Shown: one piece after another, positions 16,849 to 26,642 of the stretch
How positions within the stretch are numbered: position 1 is the stretch's first letter
How the letters are laid out: every line of letters starts with the position of its first letter
DNA from: Porticoccus sp002341315
GTDB taxonomy: Bacteria > Pseudomonadota > Gammaproteobacteria > Pseudomonadales > Porticoccaceae
Direction: 5' to 3' (one strand)
Assembly (NCBI RefSeq): GCF_047634355.1
Contig: NZ_JBLIAL010000012.1
DNA length: 64,000 nucleotides
Notes under the pieces: model-generated
What the model was told of the DNA's origin: nothing
Database searches by the model: none
The model's input: only the letters and a program-made list of their open reading frames with translations
Program-made: the position numbers and the translations under genes

Positions 16849-18020
16849 CAGGAGAACAGCCCCACAAAAAACAGCGTAATGGCATCCCATAGCCGCGAAA
16901 ACAGGCCCGCCCTGGCAACGGGGTGTTCAGCCACAACAGGCATATCCAGTAACGTCTCACCTTCATAGCTGACACTCAGCCGTCCCAGCTCCTGAGTCTC
17001 ACTGAAAGGTGCCTTGATGGTTTGATCCACAAGAATCTCGGCTTCCAGGTCATCCCTGGAGCCGCGCGGGATCGTCAGATAAACATCTTCCGGCACAATC
17101 AGGTTGATGCGGTTTTCCTCACCGTACCAGACGGGCACATTCTCCCGGACGACATCGCCCCGAGAATAAAGCTGGCCCGTCTCATAATAACGGAAGCCGT
17201 AAGCCAGTAGCTTTTGTGATTCCCGGGCACGAACTTCCTCACTACTGGTGCCCATAACCACGGAGACAAGCCGCATGCCATTGCGGACGGCAGAAGCCAC
17301 CAGACAGTAACCCGCCGCTTCAGTATGGCCTGTTTTCAGGCCGTCTACTGTCGTATCACGCCAGAGCAACCGGTTGCGGTTGGGCTGTTTGATACCGTTG
17401 TATTCAAAATATTTTTCCGCATAAATGCTGTAATGTTCAGGGTAGTCCTTGATCAGCGCCCTAGCCAACAGCGACATGTCCCGGGCGGTGGTGAGGTGGC
17501 CTTCGGCGGGCCAACCAGTGGCATTGAGAAAATGGGAATTTTTCATGCCAAGTAACTCTGCCTGCTGATTCATTACGTCGGCAAAAGCGCTTTCACTGCC
17601 CGCCAGATACTCAGCCAATGCCACCGAGGCATCGTTTCCTGACTGAATAATGACACCCCGCAGCAAATCGATCAGTGGTACCTGGGTGCCCTCCTTCACA
17701 AACATCTTCGAACCGCCCATCTGCCAGGCGGTGACGCTGATGGGCACCATATCCGTTTCTTTGACCTTCCCGTTGTGAATATCGGCGGAGACGATATAAC
17801 TGGTCATCATCTTGGTGAGGCTCGCAGGCGGCACCTGCTCGTCGGCATTATGCTCGACAAGCACCTTTCCGGTATTGGCATCCAGCAAAATCCAGGCAGA
17901 TGCCGCGAGATCGGGGGGAGCAGGAATCAGTACTTTGGCCTGGGCAATGCTGCCCATAACAAGAAACAACAATCCGACAAAAAAACTTTTTTTCAGCATA
18001 GTGGAACCGGTTTTCAACAT
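16848..18020 (-). CDS. dacA: D-alanyl-D-alanine carboxypeptidase (PBP5/6 type)
   Basis: About 390 residues, trimming terminal D-alanine from peptidoglycan stem peptides. A signal peptide is followed by the penicillin-binding motifs SLTK (S67 and K70 from this start), SGN and KTGHT. The C-terminal part forms the beta-rich stalk and ends in an amphipathic membrane anchor (LFSRLWDAITLFFVGLFS). The start is uncertain: 18065, 18020 and 17999 are in-frame, and none has a clear ribosome site. 18020 gives a normal-length signal peptide. It overlaps ybeD and follows rlpA. Confidence 0.92.
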   Translation of the reverse strand: MLKTGSTMLKKSFFVGLLFLVMGSIAQAKVLIPAPPDLAASAWILLDANTGKVLVEHNADEQVPPASLTKMMTSYIVSADIHNGKVKETDMVPISVTAWQMGGSKMFVKEGTQVPLIDLLRGVIIQSGNDASVALAEYLAGSESAFADVMNQQAELLGMKNSHFLNATGWPAEGHLTTARDMSLLARALIKDYPEHYSIYAEKYFEYNGIKQPNRNRLLWRDTTVDGLKTGHTEAAGYCLVASAVRNGMRLVSVVMGTSSEEVRARESQKLLAYGFRYYETGQLYSRGDVVRENVPVWYGEENRINLIVPEDVYLTIPRGSRDDLEAEILVDQTIKAPFSETQELGRLSVSYEGETLLDMPVVAEHPVARAGLFSRLWDAITLFFVGLFS

Positions 18021-18092
18021 TTTTGGTGGGTGGATTTCACGAAGAACAAGGCGAAAGTCTATCATGCAGTGGTTTGTGGCGCTGTGACAGAA

Positions 18093-18959
18093 TCAGTCAT
18101 AAACAATAAACGGACGGATATTATCTATCTGCCCCAATGCAGCCTTCAGATCAACTAATTTCAACTGATCTGTTACCGGACCCACCAACACTTTAAACAA
18201 TGGTTGCGGTGATGACTCCTGGCGCACGACAACCGGGTACTCTGTGACAACACCCGCTAACCGTTGCGACAAGTGAGTGGCCGCGAGCTGATTACTGAAG
18301 GCCCCCACCTGAAGGTAGGTATTACTGTCCTGTTCAACAGTTACAGCTTTGGCTACCGGCAACATGGCCGGACCAGGAGCCAGTTGTGGAGAGGCTACAG
18401 TGTTGTTTTGATAGTCCGCGGGATCAATCACGGAGACCTCCACCTTAGCCGTACCCTGATCTGAATAGCCCAGTTTTTTGGCTGCCGCATAGGATAGGTC
18501 AATGATTCTATCTCCATGGAAAGGTCCCCGATCATTGACCCGCACAACCACACTGCGTCCATTCTCCAGGTTCGTCACTTTGACGTAGCAGGGAATCGGC
18601 AGGGTTTTATGGGCAGCCGTCATTTCATACATGCTGTATACCTCACCATTCGATGTATGGCGGCCATGAAACTTGTTGCCATACCATGAGGCCAGACCGC
18701 GCTGGCGAAACCCTTTGCTGGAAGGCATCACTTGGTAGGTTTTACCCAGTACAGTGTAGGGACTTTTGTTGCCGGCCAGAGTGACTGGTTCATGCTTGGG
18801 CACAGCATCCGGAAGACCACTGACATCAATATCTTTTGGCGGCGGCCCATCACCATAACCATAACCGCCACCGGAGCTGGCACCAGAACCACCACAGCCC
18901 TGAAGCAACAATAAAGTCAGTAACGTTGTAAAAAAGAGGCTTTTAAAGTGTGTCTTCAC
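18093..18959 (-). CDS. rlpA: septal-ring lytic transglycosylase RlpA
   Basis: 288 residues of a lipoprotein (lipobox LLQGC, C22) with a glycine-rich linker. It has the RlpA double-psi beta-barrel (GLASWYGNKFHGRHTSNGE, VRVNDRGPF) and a C-terminal SPOR domain (from about residue 215) that targets peptidoglycan at the division site. RlpA cuts glycan strands lacking stem peptides. Its start overlaps the mltB end by 17 bases, consistent with one operon. Confidence 0.93.
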   Translation of the reverse strand: MKTHFKSLFFTTLLTLLLLQGCGGSGASSGGGYGYGDGPPPKDIDVSGLPDAVPKHEPVTLAGNKSPYTVLGKTYQVMPSSKGFRQRGLASWYGNKFHGRHTSNGEVYSMYEMTAAHKTLPIPCYVKVTNLENGRSVVVRVNDRGPFHGDRIIDLSYAAAKKLGYSDQGTAKVEVSVIDPADYQNNTVASPQLAPGPAMLPVAKAVTVEQDSNTYLQVGAFSNQLAATHLSQRLAGVVTEYPVVVRQESSPQPLFKVLVGPVTDQLKLVDLKAALGQIDNIRPFIVYD

Positions 18960-19923
18960 CGACCCGCTCCAGTATTTGTTGGCTCAGTTCATGCACGGCC
19001 ATCGCATAGAGGAGACTGCGATTGTAGCGGGTAATCACATAGAAATTATTCAAACCGAGCCAGTATTCCAGGCCGTTGTCACCATCGAGCCGAACCGGGA
19101 TAGCCTTGGCATCACCATTCAGCGGCAGATCACTGGAAAAACCCATTTCAGCCAGCTCATCGACCGTTTTGTCGAGACCGGGCTGGTTCAACAGTGTCTC
19201 ATCAAAACTTTCCCTGATCCCAGCAGGGACGACCACCGTTTCACCCATTTTCCAGCCATGCTCGGCAAAATAATTGGCGACACTGCCGATGGCATCCGCC
19301 TTGTTCTCCCAGATATCGGCAAAACCATCACCGTCAAAATCCACGGCAAAATTGCGGTAACTGCTCGGGATAAACTGGCCATAACCCATCGCCCCGGCAT
19401 AGGAGCCCATGAGCGTCAGGGGATCCTGGTCCTGCTCGCGCGCCAACAGCAGGAATTGCTCCAGCTGTTTGGTAAAGAAAGGACTGCGGGGAGGATAATC
19501 AAAAGACAGTGTTGCCAACGCATCAATCACCCGAAAACTTCCCTTGATCCGGCCGTAGAAGGTTTCCACACCGATAATGGCAACAATCACTTCCGGTGCA
19601 ACCTGGTATTGCCTTGACGCCTCACTCAGCACAGCCCTGTTCTTTCGCCAAAAATCAACACCCTCTGTGATGCGCTTTTCAGTGATAAAAATCTTGCGGT
19701 AATCTTTCCAGGGTTTGACTTTTTCGGCCGGTCGTTCCATGGCATCAATAATGGCCTGTTTTTTTTCCGCCGCGTCCAGCAAAGAGTCCACAACGGATCT
19801 TTCAAAGCCGTGTTCAGACACCATTCTCTCGGCAAAAGCCCTAGCGTCCGGGTGATGTAAATAGCTGGCCTGAGCCGATAGGGATAACAACATGCCTAGT
19901 GCAACCGAGAACAATATGTTCAT
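18943..19923 (-). CDS. mltB: membrane-bound lytic murein transglycosylase B
   Basis: 326 residues with a signal peptide (MNILFSVALGMLLSLSAQA, no lipobox cysteine visible). The SLT-type catalytic glutamate is in IIGVETFYGR (E120). The peptidoglycan-binding part GAMGYGQFIPSSYRNFAVDFDG resembles the calcium-binding segment of MltB. It cleaves glycan strands to 1,6-anhydro ends. Because there is no lipobox, it may be soluble in the periplasm. It sits between rodA and rlpA in the wall-synthesis operon. Confidence 0.92.
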   Translation of the reverse strand: MNILFSVALGMLLSLSAQASYLHHPDARAFAERMVSEHGFERSVVDSLLDAAEKKQAIIDAMERPAEKVKPWKDYRKIFITEKRITEGVDFWRKNRAVLSEASRQYQVAPEVIVAIIGVETFYGRIKGSFRVIDALATLSFDYPPRSPFFTKQLEQFLLLAREQDQDPLTLMGSYAGAMGYGQFIPSSYRNFAVDFDGDGFADIWENKADAIGSVANYFAEHGWKMGETVVVPAGIRESFDETLLNQPGLDKTVDELAEMGFSSDLPLNGDAKAIPVRLDGDNGLEYWLGLNNFYVITRYNRSLLYAMAVHELSQQILERVGEDTL

Positions 19924-19960
19924 AACATTTTTACTCCGGGCAGGTTGCCCATAAACCCTG

Positions 19961-21103
19961 TTAGACCGACCTTTTTCTTTCCGTACTGACCGCCATCAGC
20001 ATACCAAATCCCAGCATCAGGGTCACAATAGAGGTGCCACCGTAACTCACCAGTGGCAATGGTACGCCCACCACCGGCAGAATACCCGAGACCATGCCCA
20101 TGTTGACAAAAATATAGACAAAGAAAGTTAATGCAATACTCCCCGCCAGCAAACGGCCAAACATACTTTGTGCCCGCAGACCGATAAAAGCGCAGCGGCT
20201 TATAATCAACAGATAGAGCGCCAACAGCAACATCACGCCGAACAGTCCAAACTCTTCTGCCAACACCGCAATAATAAAGTCGGTGTGCCCCTCGGGAAGA
20301 AAATCAAGCTGGGACTGGGTGCCCAGGGTCCAGCCCTTGCCATCAACGCCACCCGAGCCAATAGCAATTGTGGACTGGATGATATTCCACCCCGCACCGA
20401 GCCGATCGGCCTCAGGATTAAACAGCGTCAGGATCCGCTGCCGCTGATAATCGTATAAAAGATAAAACCACATTAACGGCAAAAGGCATGCCGCCAGCAA
20501 CGAGGCAATCATCAGATAACGTCTCGGCAGGCCCGCCAGAAAAAGCGCGAAAAAACCAGCAGCACCAATCAGAATGGCTGTGCCGAGATCGGGTTGCATC
20601 CCGACCAGCACCAGCGGAACCAGAATAAATACCAGGGCGAAAAATACATGCTTGAATTGCGGCGGCACCGCACGCTTGCCCAGATAACTCGCCAACATCA
20701 ACGGAACTGCAATTTTGAGAATTTCCGATGGCTGAAAACGAAATCCGCCAATTTCCAGCCAACGCTGGGCGCCCTTCGCCCCAACGCCAAAAAACAATAC
20801 GGCTATCAACAACAGGACACCCAAAAAATAAGGGAATATTGCCCACCGATCCAGCAACCGGAGTGGGACCTGCGCCACAATCAGCATCACCGACAACCCG
20901 ATACCATAGTGGACTAACTGGCGATGCACATAGGCAACATTCTCTCCGCTGGCACTGTAGAGAACAAACAGGCCGGCCGTGGCCAACACCAATAGCAGGG
21001 ACAAGAGGGGGATATCGACGTGGAGACGCCGCCATTGACTGGGGCCGCAATAAATTGCGGATCCGCCAGATCCCATCCGTCGAACAAAATCACTCTGATT
21101 CAT
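19961..21103 (-). CDS. rodA: rod-shape glycosyltransferase RodA
   Basis: 380 residues, almost entirely hydrophobic with about ten membrane helices. It belongs to the SEDS family, which polymerises lipid II into glycan strands for side-wall growth. Family marks include the WSLG-type loop region around GWTLGTQSQLDFLPEGHTDFI and the late GVPLPLVSYGGTS. It overlaps mrdA by 14 bases, and the two products work as a pair. Confidence 0.96.
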   Translation of the reverse strand: MNQSDFVRRMGSGGSAIYCGPSQWRRLHVDIPLLSLLLVLATAGLFVLYSASGENVAYVHRQLVHYGIGLSVMLIVAQVPLRLLDRWAIFPYFLGVLLLIAVLFFGVGAKGAQRWLEIGGFRFQPSEILKIAVPLMLASYLGKRAVPPQFKHVFFALVFILVPLVLVGMQPDLGTAILIGAAGFFALFLAGLPRRYLMIASLLAACLLPLMWFYLLYDYQRQRILTLFNPEADRLGAGWNIIQSTIAIGSGGVDGKGWTLGTQSQLDFLPEGHTDFIIAVLAEEFGLFGVMLLLALYLLIISRCAFIGLRAQSMFGRLLAGSIALTFFVYIFVNMGMVSGILPVVGVPLPLVSYGGTSIVTLMLGFGMLMAVSTERKRSV

Positions 21104-22949
21104 CGACTACCTCTGACGGATTTTGCGGATACAGTGCCATGTAAGCGTCGATTATCTGACGTGCGAGTGGTGCGGCCGTTGAGCTGCCGTGTTCACCATT
21201 TTCGACAAGCACTGATACGGCGATCTGCGGATGCTCCACAGGCGCAAAAGCGATGAACAGCGCATGATCCCGATTTCTCTCAGCGACCAGCTCGCGATCA
21301 TATTCCTCGTCCTGCTTGATGCCGATAACCTGAGCAGTACCGGTTTTTCCAGCAATGTGATAATCGAGATTCTTATTGATCACCTTGGCCGTACCACGCT
21401 GACCGTGCACAACCTCCTGCATCGCCTCATGCACATAATCCCAATGGCGATCTGATGCCTTGATCATCCCGGCTGGCGGTGCCCCCCCCCCATTCTTGCG
21501 CACCAATTGCGGGGGCCTTATCTCACCGCGGCTGGCCAACCTGGCGGCGGCCACAGCCATCTGCATGGGCGTCACCAGCGTAAAACCCTGCCCGATGGAG
21601 GTATTGACCGTATCCCCAGGATACCATGCCAGTCCTTTTGCCTCCCGTTTCCAGGCCCGTGAAGGCATGATTCCCGATCGCTCAGAGGGCATATCCAGTC
21701 CGGTTTTATGGCCGAAACCAAACCGGGTACCGTAGAGTGACATCACATCAATGGTCATTTTGACACCCACATCGTAAAAAAAGGTATCGCAGGACTGAAT
21801 GATGGCATCACTCAAATAAATGTTGTTGCCGTGCCCCCCCTTTTTCCAGTCCCGGTACTTCCGCTCATAATTTTTCAATTGGTAAAAGCCTGGATCATAG
21901 ATGCGGTAGGCAGGGGTAATGGTGCCACTTTCCAGTGCTGCAAGACCGTAGATTGGCTTGACAATGGACCCCGGGGGATACTGCCCTTGGAGAACCCGAT
22001 CAAACAAAGGCCGATCAATGGAACTGAGCAGTGCATTGTAATTTTCAAAGCTGATTCCGGTCACAAATTCATTGGGATCAAACCCGGGTGTGCTGGCCAT
22101 GGCAAGCACACCTCCCGTGGCCACATCAATAGCCACCACAGCACCTCTTTGATCACCCATACTCTCGTAGGCGACCCGCTGCAAACGACTGTCCAGATGC
22201 AGGTACAAATCCTTACCCGGCTTGGGTTCGACTCGCTCCAATTGGCGCATCACCCGTCCCCGGGCATTGGTTTCAACCGTCTGGTAACCTACCTCACCAA
22301 GCAGCTCATTTTCATAGAAGTTTTCCAGTCCGGTTTTACCCACCACCAGGGTGCCGCTATAGCGAACCGGATCGAGCTGCTGTATTTCACGGTCATTGAT
22401 ACGCCCCACATAACCGAGCACATGAGAAAGCTCGGCACCCAGTGGATAATGGCGCAGCAACTGGACAGTGACTTCAACGCCCTCCAGCCGGTATTCATTA
22501 ACAGCGAGGACTCCCTGCTCCCGCTCACTCAAGTTCAATCTCAAAGGAACAGGCTCATAGGGTCGCTGGCGACGCTCAAGCAGTTTGTGAAAGCGATCTC
22601 TGTCAGCACTGGTAATTCCCACCAGTTCTTCCAACTCATCAAGCAGGACGGCAAGGTTTTCGGCGCGTTCTACCACTATGGAAAGATTAAAGCTGGGGCG
22701 ATTATCGGCCAGCAAAACCCCATTGCGGTCAAAAATAAGTCCACGAGGCGGCGGCACCGGTTCAACCAATACCCGGTTGCGGTCAGAGAGAGTCACGAAT
22801 GCGTCATGTCGCTCAATCTGGAGATGGTAATAGCGCCAGAGCAGCCCACCAGACAACAATAGCACCACAACCATGGTAAACAGCAGACGACCGACATAGA
22901 GCCGGTAATCCATCAACGGGTTTTTTAGTGCGCGGTCATCTTGATTCAT
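21090..22949 (-). CDS. mrdA: penicillin-binding protein 2
   Basis: 619 residues: one N-terminal membrane helix (about 21-40), a pedestal domain and a class B transpeptidase domain. The active serine motif is SIVK (S328 and K331), followed by SCD and a KTG near residue 540. PBP2 crosslinks peptidoglycan for elongation with RodA. The coding strand contains a run of ten G at 21491-21482 (residues about 487-489, in NGGGAPPAG), where a slip would destroy the transpeptidase domain. First gene of the wall operon that runs to lipA. Confidence 0.96.
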   Translation of the reverse strand: MNQDDRALKNPLMDYRLYVGRLLFTMVVVLLLSGGLLWRYYHLQIERHDAFVTLSDRNRVLVEPVPPPRGLIFDRNGVLLADNRPSFNLSIVVERAENLAVLLDELEELVGITSADRDRFHKLLERRQRPYEPVPLRLNLSEREQGVLAVNEYRLEGVEVTVQLLRHYPLGAELSHVLGYVGRINDREIQQLDPVRYSGTLVVGKTGLENFYENELLGEVGYQTVETNARGRVMRQLERVEPKPGKDLYLHLDSRLQRVAYESMGDQRGAVVAIDVATGGVLAMASTPGFDPNEFVTGISFENYNALLSSIDRPLFDRVLQGQYPPGSIVKPIYGLAALESGTITPAYRIYDPGFYQLKNYERKYRDWKKGGHGNNIYLSDAIIQSCDTFFYDVGVKMTIDVMSLYGTRFGFGHKTGLDMPSERSGIMPSRAWKREAKGLAWYPGDTVNTSIGQGFTLVTPMQMAVAAARLASRGEIRPPQLVRKNGGGAPPAGMIKASDRHWDYVHEAMQEVVHGQRGTAKVINKNLDYHIAGKTGTAQVIGIKQDEEYDRELVAERNRDHALFIAFAPVEHPQIAVSVLVENGEHGSSTAAPLARQIIDAYMALYPQNPSEVVDESE

Positions 22950-23035
22950 GGAAAATCATTGTAACTGCATGTTGCTGGCTGATCACCGGATTTACTGAAT
23001 AGGTCACACGATTGACCGTGAACGAAAACCTGCCA

Positions 23036-23064
23036 TAAAAAAAGCGGGGCCTCAGCCCCGCTTC
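23036..23064 (-). terminator. terminator downstream of pnp
   Basis: AGCGGGGC (23043-23050) pairs with GCCCCGCT (23055-23062), loop CTCA, and has seven A on the left, a U-run on the minus strand. It ends the long rimP-pnp block 20 bases after the pnp stop. Confidence 0.9.
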
Positions 23065-23085
23065 TCTGAAGTGACAGCCAGTATA

Positions 23086-25242
23086 TTATTGCTCTGTAGA
23101 TTCCTGGGCAACCTGGGCCTCTTCCGCCGGGACTGTTTCTCCAGCCGTCTGGCCTTCGTCCTCAGATGTCTCTTTCATAGACAGCTTGATACGGCCACGG
23201 GCATCCACATCAAGCACCTTGACACGCACCTGCTGACCTTCCTTGAGGTAATCAGACACTTTTTCCACGCGTTCCTTGGCAATTTGCGAGATGTGCAGCA
23301 GACCATCCGTGCCCGGCATGATCGTAACAAAGGCACCAAAGTCTACAATACGGGCGACTGTACCCTCATAGATGCGACCTATCTCAGCCTCAGCAGTGAT
23401 TTCCTCAATGCGATAGATAGCGCTTTTCAGGCCATCCGCATCATCACTGTAGATTCTGATGGTTCCGCTGTCGTCAATATCAATGCTGGCACCGGTCTCT
23501 TCCGTCAGTGCACGAATTGTGGCACCACCTTTACCGATCACATCGCGAATCTTGTCGGGGTCGATTTTCAGGATATGGTAACGGGGTGCCGACTCAGCCA
23601 CTTCACTGCGGCTCTTGTCGATCACCTTGTTCATTTCGCCAAGAATGTGGAGCCGCGCCTGTAATGCCTGACCCAGTGCGAGATCCATAATCTCTTCGGT
23701 GATCCCTTCGATCTTGATATCCATTTGCAGGGCAGTAACACCCTGAGCGGTACCGGCCACTTTAAAGTCCATATCGCCCAAGTGATCTTCATCGCCCAGG
23801 ATATCGGTCAACACGGCAAAACCATCGTCCTCTTTAACAAGTCCCATCGCGATACCAGCCACGGGCGCTTTCAATGGCACACCGGCATCCATCAAGGCGA
23901 GGCTTGAACCACAAACCGAAGCCATGGAGCTTGAACCATTGGACTCTGTGATTTCAGAGACGACCCGCATGGTGTAGGGAAAGTCTTCAGCGGACGGCAA
24001 TACCGCAGCAATACCGCGGCGAGCCAACCGACCATGACCAATTTCACGGCGACCGGTAAAGCCAATACGACCGCACTCACCCACGGAATAAGGTGGGAAG
24101 TTGTAATGCAACATGAAGGGATCTTCACGGCGGCCTTCCAGTGCATCGATATACTGAACATCGCGCATGGAACCCAGCGTGGCTACTACCAATGCCTGGG
24201 TTTCACCACGGGTAAACAGCGCCGTACCATGGGCTTTGGCCAACACACCGACTTCAACATCAATAGCGCGGACCGTCTTGCTATCGCGGCCATCAATTCG
24301 GGGTTCCCCGCGAATGATACGACCACGGACAATTTTCTTTTCGAGCTTCTTAAAGGCATCACGGATATCGTCTTCCGTAATACCGGCCTCTGCATCCAAT
24401 AGCGATTCAGCCGCCCGATTGCGCAGACCGTCAATTTCGACAACACGCTGCTGTTTGTCCGTGATACGGTAGGCGGCATCCAGACTTTCACCAACCATAG
24501 CCTTGAGGCTGTCGGTCAGGGTTTCGTTGACAGGTGTCTCTTGCCAGTCCCAGCGCGGCTTACCGGTTTCCTTGGCCAGCTCCTCAATCACCTGAATGGC
24601 CGCCTGCATCTCCTGGTGGCCGAACAGTACCGCACCGAGCATGATATCTTCCGGTAACTCCTTCGCCTCTGACTCAACCATCAGGACAGCATCACGCGTC
24701 CCCGCAACAACCATATCCAGCTCCGACTCCGCCAGTTCCGAGTAGGTTGGGTTTAGCAGATAGCCTTTTTCGCGGTGATATCCCACACGGGCACCACCAA
24801 TTGGGCCATTAAAAGGGACACCGGAAATCGCCAGCGCGGCAGAAGTCCCAATCAGTGCAGCGATATCGGGATCCACATTTTTTTCAGAGGACATTACCGT
24901 ACAGACCACTTGCACTTCATTTTTGAAGCCATTGGGGAACAGCGGGCGAATGGGCCGGTCAATCAGGCGGGAAGTCAGTGTTTCTTTTTCACTGGGGCGG
25001 CCTTCACGCTTGAAAAATCCACCGGGGATCTTGCCAGCGGCGTAAGCCTTTTCCTGGTAGTGGACACCGAGGGGGAAAAAATCCATACCTTCTTTTACGT
25101 TTTTTGCCGCGACGACCGTACACAGTACTGCCGTTTTATCCATGGTACACATCACGGCACCCGTCGCCTGACGAGCAATACGGCCGGTCTCCAGCGTGAC
25201 GGTATGATTGCCATATTTAAATGATTTTATTACAGGATTCAC
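23086..25242 (-). CDS. pnp: polyribonucleotide nucleotidyltransferase (PNPase)
   Basis: 718 residues: two RNase-PH-like halves, a KH domain (about 550-610, KIDPDKIRDVIGKGGATIRAL) and an S1 domain (about 620-690), ending in an acidic tail. PNPase degrades RNA from the 3' end with phosphate and is part of the degradosome. The GTG at 25242 has GGAGAGGT nine bases before it, which rules out the longer upstream reading. The order rpsO-pnp is conserved, and a hairpin lies in the gap. Confidence 0.97.
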   Translation of the reverse strand: MNPVIKSFKYGNHTVTLETGRIARQATGAVMCTMDKTAVLCTVVAAKNVKEGMDFFPLGVHYQEKAYAAGKIPGGFFKREGRPSEKETLTSRLIDRPIRPLFPNGFKNEVQVVCTVMSSEKNVDPDIAALIGTSAALAISGVPFNGPIGGARVGYHREKGYLLNPTYSELAESELDMVVAGTRDAVLMVESEAKELPEDIMLGAVLFGHQEMQAAIQVIEELAKETGKPRWDWQETPVNETLTDSLKAMVGESLDAAYRITDKQQRVVEIDGLRNRAAESLLDAEAGITEDDIRDAFKKLEKKIVRGRIIRGEPRIDGRDSKTVRAIDVEVGVLAKAHGTALFTRGETQALVVATLGSMRDVQYIDALEGRREDPFMLHYNFPPYSVGECGRIGFTGRREIGHGRLARRGIAAVLPSAEDFPYTMRVVSEITESNGSSSMASVCGSSLALMDAGVPLKAPVAGIAMGLVKEDDGFAVLTDILGDEDHLGDMDFKVAGTAQGVTALQMDIKIEGITEEIMDLALGQALQARLHILGEMNKVIDKSRSEVAESAPRYHILKIDPDKIRDVIGKGGATIRALTEETGASIDIDDSGTIRIYSDDADGLKSAIYRIEEITAEAEIGRIYEGTVARIVDFGAFVTIMPGTDGLLHISQIAKERVEKVSDYLKEGQQVRVKVLDVDARGRIKLSMKETSEDEGQTAGETVPAEEAQVAQESTEQ

Positions 25243-25269
25243 AATTATATTACCTCTCCATAAGCGTGA

Positions 25270-25289
25270 ACGGCTCCCAGGGGAGCCGT
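25270..25289 (-). promoter_or_regulatory. hairpin in the rpsO-pnp gap
   Basis: ACGGCTCCC and GGGAGCCGT form a 9-bp stem between the rpsO stop (25301) and the pnp ribosome site, without a following U-run. In E. coli the equivalent region is a stem cut by RNase III that takes part in PNPase autocontrol; the same job here is inferred. Confidence 0.6.
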
Positions 25290-25300
25290 CAGCAATTCTA

Positions 25301-25567
25301 TTAGCGACGCAGGCCAAGCTGTCCAATCAGCGTCATATAGCGCTTCGCGTCTTTAGCTTTCAGGTAGTCCAGCAATTTGCGTCGCTGGTTTACCATACGG
25401 ATCAAACCACGTCTTGAATGGTGATCCTTGTTGTGGTCACTGAAATGACCTTGCAGTTTGTTGATGTTGGCGGTGAGCAGGGCTACCTGCACTTCCGGCG
25501 AACCGGTATCACCCACGGACTGCGCGTACTCTTTAACAATAGCTTCTTTTTCAGTTACATTTAACAT
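25301..25567 (-). CDS. rpsO: 30S ribosomal protein S15
   Basis: 88 residues, the usual length for S15. Diagnostic parts are MLNVTEKEAIVKEYAQ, DTGSPEVQVALLT and HHSRRGLIRMVNQRRKLLDYL. It binds 16S rRNA early in 30S assembly. The ATG at 25567 fits all S15 starts; the upstream in-frame extension is not coding. It lies between truB and pnp in the standard order. Confidence 0.98.
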   Translation of the reverse strand: MLNVTEKEAIVKEYAQSVGDTGSPEVQVALLTANINKLQGHFSDHNKDHHSRRGLIRMVNQRRKLLDYLKAKDAKRYMTLIGQLGLRR

Positions 25568-25695
25568 GGTTATTTCTCCAATATGCGGTTTAGATTCGGG
25601 GCGCCCGCGCATATTTACAGGAACCCTAACAGTGAATTCGATCGGCGCCACCTGGCGGGTCCGATCCGGGATTCTGTCACACAAAACAGGACTCC

Positions 25696-26640
25696 CTATC
25701 TCACAACAAGACGTTTCGGGGCTACCCGTCCATCTTCTGTGACTTCGCCAACCCCAAGCAACTGCGGCAAGGGCTGGCTCATTTCAAAGACACGCACTAT
25801 ATCGCCTTCTTCACTTTGACGATAGACCTGCGGCACCATCACCGCCTGCCCCCGGCAAAAATAGAAGGCCAGATCTTCCTCTAACTGCAGTGCAGTCAGA
25901 TGTGTCATCCCGGCATCCATCGGTAACAAAAGTTGGTCGAGCTGATCCAGGCCACTTTTTTCCCTGAGTGATTGCAACCCACCCAACGTCACCGACTGAT
26001 CTTCTTTAAAAGGCCCGGCGGCGGTACGTCGCAAAACCGATAGATAAGCGCCACAACCAAGCCGCTGACCAATGTCTTCCGCCAGCGTGCGAATGTAGGT
26101 TCCCTTGCTGCAGCGAACCACCAGATCGGCCTCCGGGAACTCACCGCTGCGAAACTCAACCAATGCCAGCGAGTGAATTGTGACCGGCCGGGCTTTTCGT
26201 TCAATTTCCAGCCCTTCACGAGCGAGCTTGTAGAGCGGTTGACCCTGGTGCTTCAACGCCGAAAACATCGGGGGCACCTGAGCGATATCACCCCTGAACC
26301 CGTCCAGAACATCAAGCACCTGAGCTTCAGTTAGCTCAGGTGCACCGCTGTCACAGGTAACCTCTCCATCAGCATCGCCGCTGACAGTTGCCATACCAAA
26401 GCGAAAAGTGGCGCGGTAGCATTTATCCGCATCCAACAAAAACTGGGTAAACTTGGTTGCCTCGCCAAGGCATACCGGCAATACGCCCGTCGCAAGTGGG
26501 TCCAGACTGCCAGTGTGACCCGCCTTGGCGGCCTCAAAAAGGTGTTTTACCTTCTGCAAAGCGCCGTTTGAGGATATCCCCAGCGGTTTATCGAGCAGCA
26601 GTATACCGTTGACCGACCGGCCCTTGCGACGACGCGCCAA
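25696..26640 (-). CDS. truB: tRNA pseudouridine(55) synthase
   Basis: 314 residues. TruB makes pseudouridine 55 in the T-loop of tRNAs. Motifs are NGILLLDKPLGISSN at the start, the catalytic aspartate in GHTGSLDPLATGVL and RCSKGTYIRTLAEDIG. The C-terminal part holds the PUA-like region. It follows rbfA by two bases in the nusA-infB operon. Confidence 0.97.
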   Translation of the reverse strand: MARRRKGRSVNGILLLDKPLGISSNGALQKVKHLFEAAKAGHTGSLDPLATGVLPVCLGEATKFTQFLLDADKCYRATFRFGMATVSGDADGEVTCDSGAPELTEAQVLDVLDGFRGDIAQVPPMFSALKHQGQPLYKLAREGLEIERKARPVTIHSLALVEFRSGEFPEADLVVRCSKGTYIRTLAEDIGQRLGCGAYLSVLRRTAAGPFKEDQSVTLGGLQSLREKSGLDQLDQLLLPMDAGMTHLTALQLEEDLAFYFCRGQAVMVPQVYRQSEEGDIVRVFEMSQPLPQLLGVGEVTEDGRVAPKRLVVR

Positions 26641-26642
26641 GC

